Assembly: GCA_021307315.1 (NCBI GenBank)
Contig: JAJSPD010000182.1
Coordinates: 1-32,466 of the forward strand
Source: Bisporella sp. PMI_857
Taxonomy: Eukaryota > Ascomycota > Leotiomycetes > Helotiales > Helotiaceae
Direction of reading: 5' to 3'
DNA: 32,466 bases
Part shown: positions 30,801-32,466 of the stretch, one piece after another
Layout of the letters: each line of letters starts with the position of its first letter
Numbering within the stretch: the first letter of the stretch is position 1
The notes under the pieces: model-generated
What the model was told of the DNA's origin: nothing
What the model saw: the letters and a program-made list of their open reading frames with translations, nothing else
The model's database searches: none
Position numbers and translations under genes: made by a program

Positions 30801-32466
30801 TAAAGCTTTGTATATAACACCGAAAACTTTTCGGCTTTTAAAACGTATTTCTTTAAATAAAATAACACTGCGTAAATTGTAACAAGCGGCTAAATATCGG
30901 TATTAGCTAGCTAGCTTAGCGTAATTACAATACAACTTAGTTTAAAATAGTATAGTTTCGAGCCGGAAAAAAAATCAAATTTTTGTAGTTAATATTTTAG
31001 TTATTACCGCGGTGTCGAATAAAGTTTAAAAAAAAAAATCGACAAGTTGAAAAAGCAACGAACTTTTTTGCCGTAAACATAGCTTGAAGTACAAGTGCTA
31101 TAACGTTAAAAGCGATTAATTAAAGCCGTAAATTGATCGCCGTGTTTTTTACGTCGGTAAACGCAAAAAATGCTAATTCCGGGCATTGAAAACCGTGTTT
31201 AATTCGGATTTTCCGCTGTGATTCGCGCGCTTTAGTATTAAACAAATTCTTTTAGTTTTGTAAGTGTATTCGAATCAAGTTAAAGTCGTTTAAATCCAAA
31301 ACAGCCCGTAAAAGTAGCCGGATTACGAGCTTGCTATTCCGAACGATTCTATAAATCAGTAAACTTAAAAAACGGTTTATAACGTGCTGTAAAAAAGCCT
31401 TAAACCAAAATAAAAATAGTAAGCAATAATGTAAAAGCAAGCCTAAACAGTGTTTTATTTCCATTTTTGTGCTACAATTTCATTATTTGCAAAAAGCTCG
31501 TTTCGGCCTAACAAATAACGGTGTAAGTTATTTTATTGTATATTAGCTGCACTAAATGTAAAAAAAACAAAAGCTGCTTTAAAGCTAAAAAATCGAGCTT
31601 GTGCCTGTAAAACATTGCTTCGATTTTCCAGAATAAGCGTGTGCCGGTTAAACAGCTTTTTTGACGAACGATTTAAAACAGAATGTGATTCGGGTTGTTA
31701 ACTAACGTTTTTACAAGCTTTTCACGAGTAAAATCTTTGGTTTCTGAGTGCTTAAAAACATAAAACCGGGCCGATTTGCTAGCTTTTCGCCGTATTAAAA
31801 TATTGAAAACTAAAAACCGCTAGCGAAAATACTGGCCAAATCTGCCATTTATAGCAAAGCAAATGCCGCGCATACTCCGTCAGTTGACTTTACGGATCCG
31901 TAAAGCGTTGAACTCGGCGCGGCCGGTAGGAATAAAGTCGGAAAAGCTATAGCAAACAGTATCGTTTCCGGCTGCTTCATCTAAAAGTCGAGCGAATAAG
32001 AGTGCTGGCAGCCCGTAATTTGATAATTGAAGCGGTACGCTCGGCTGTAAGGCTCGCTAATATCAGATCAAACTCTGTAGTGTCGACGTCGATATTTAAA
32101 CCATCGACTGAGAATTTAGGAGGCAAATCGCTGTTGTAACAGGCGGTACAGGATCCGGATTCAAATCACTATCAAGTTATTATTTTCAACAATAGAAAAA
32201 TAAAAAAAAACATTACCGTTTTCCGGAAGCGTATTAACACGGGCTATTAAATTGCAATATCTTTGTAATCTGATAGTAAACCTGTAAAAACCGAAGCTAA
32301 GTTAAAAACTCGATTTTTACGGACCCGAAAATCTTAGTGTACTGGCGAGAATATCGAGAATCGGCCTGTAAAACATGTCGGACGGCCGTAAAAGCACTAT
32401 ATTAATTCAGCAAGCAAATTAGGTAATACATCAACTGTTTTACAATGTTTTGTGTAAAGCTTTACG
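27851..32466. other. AT-rich RIP-damaged block with no recognisable gene
   Basis: 4.6 kb where both strands are littered with stops; the longest open frame is 70 codons (31252-31464, -) and has no motif. TpA is abundant and CpA/TpG scarce while CpG persists, the pattern of CpA-directed RIP. A short tandem of AACTGGATTCTG lies at about 27965-28020. It is probably one or more old retrotransposons, but I could not align any RT or transposase motif on either strand. Confidence 0.5.

Overview
This window looks like a transposon-rich compartment from a filamentous ascomycete (Pezizomycotina; species not identifiable). Evidence: an NLR-type gene with an alpha/beta-hydrolase N-terminus, NB-ARC and TPRs; fungal MULE, piggyBac-like and Ty1/copia elements; a short fungal intron; and large AT-rich tracts in which old genes carry C-to-T/G-to-A lesions (CAA/CAG/CGA to stop, TGG to TAG, Gly to Ser/Arg), the signature expected of repeat-induced point mutation (RIP).

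Layout. 1-545: 3' end of a ruined piggyBac-like transposase (+). 1040-5440: a ruined NLR (-) with hydrolase, NB-ARC and about twelve TPRs, and an Ssk1-type response-regulator receiver domain fused in frame to the last TPR. 5441-7569: AT-rich filler with a tRNA-like remnant and a nearly pure A/T block. 7570-10440 (+) and 10494-10889 (-): ruined RecQ-like helicase and a DUF6589 C-terminal fragment, tail to tail (copy A).

10958-25677 is one large Mutator-like element (MULE) with about 149-bp TIRs and a perfect 9-bp target duplication (TTAAGAATA). It is a nest. Its left TIR holds (i) an intact 5571-bp element (copy B, 10985-16555) with 10-bp TIRs, an 8-bp target duplication (CCCGGGGG) and two convergent genes, a RecQ-like helicase and a DUF6589 protein with one 91-nt intron; and (ii) an 822-bp MITE with identical 109-bp arms. 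Its RIP-damaged transposase gene is split by a 4625-bp Ty1/copia element with identical 230-bp LTRs and a 5-bp duplication (TATGT). 25744-32466 is AT-rich, mutated sequence in which I recognise no gene.

The most interesting object is copy B: an apparently intact two-gene mobile element in which a RecQ-like helicase travels with a DUF6589 protein that I infer to be a DDE/RNase H-fold transposase. Copy A next door preserves the same gene pair and orientation in decayed form, so the pairing is a reproducible unit. Relative ages read from the nesting: copy A, then the MULE (both RIP-damaged), then copia, MITE and copy B (not RIP-damaged).
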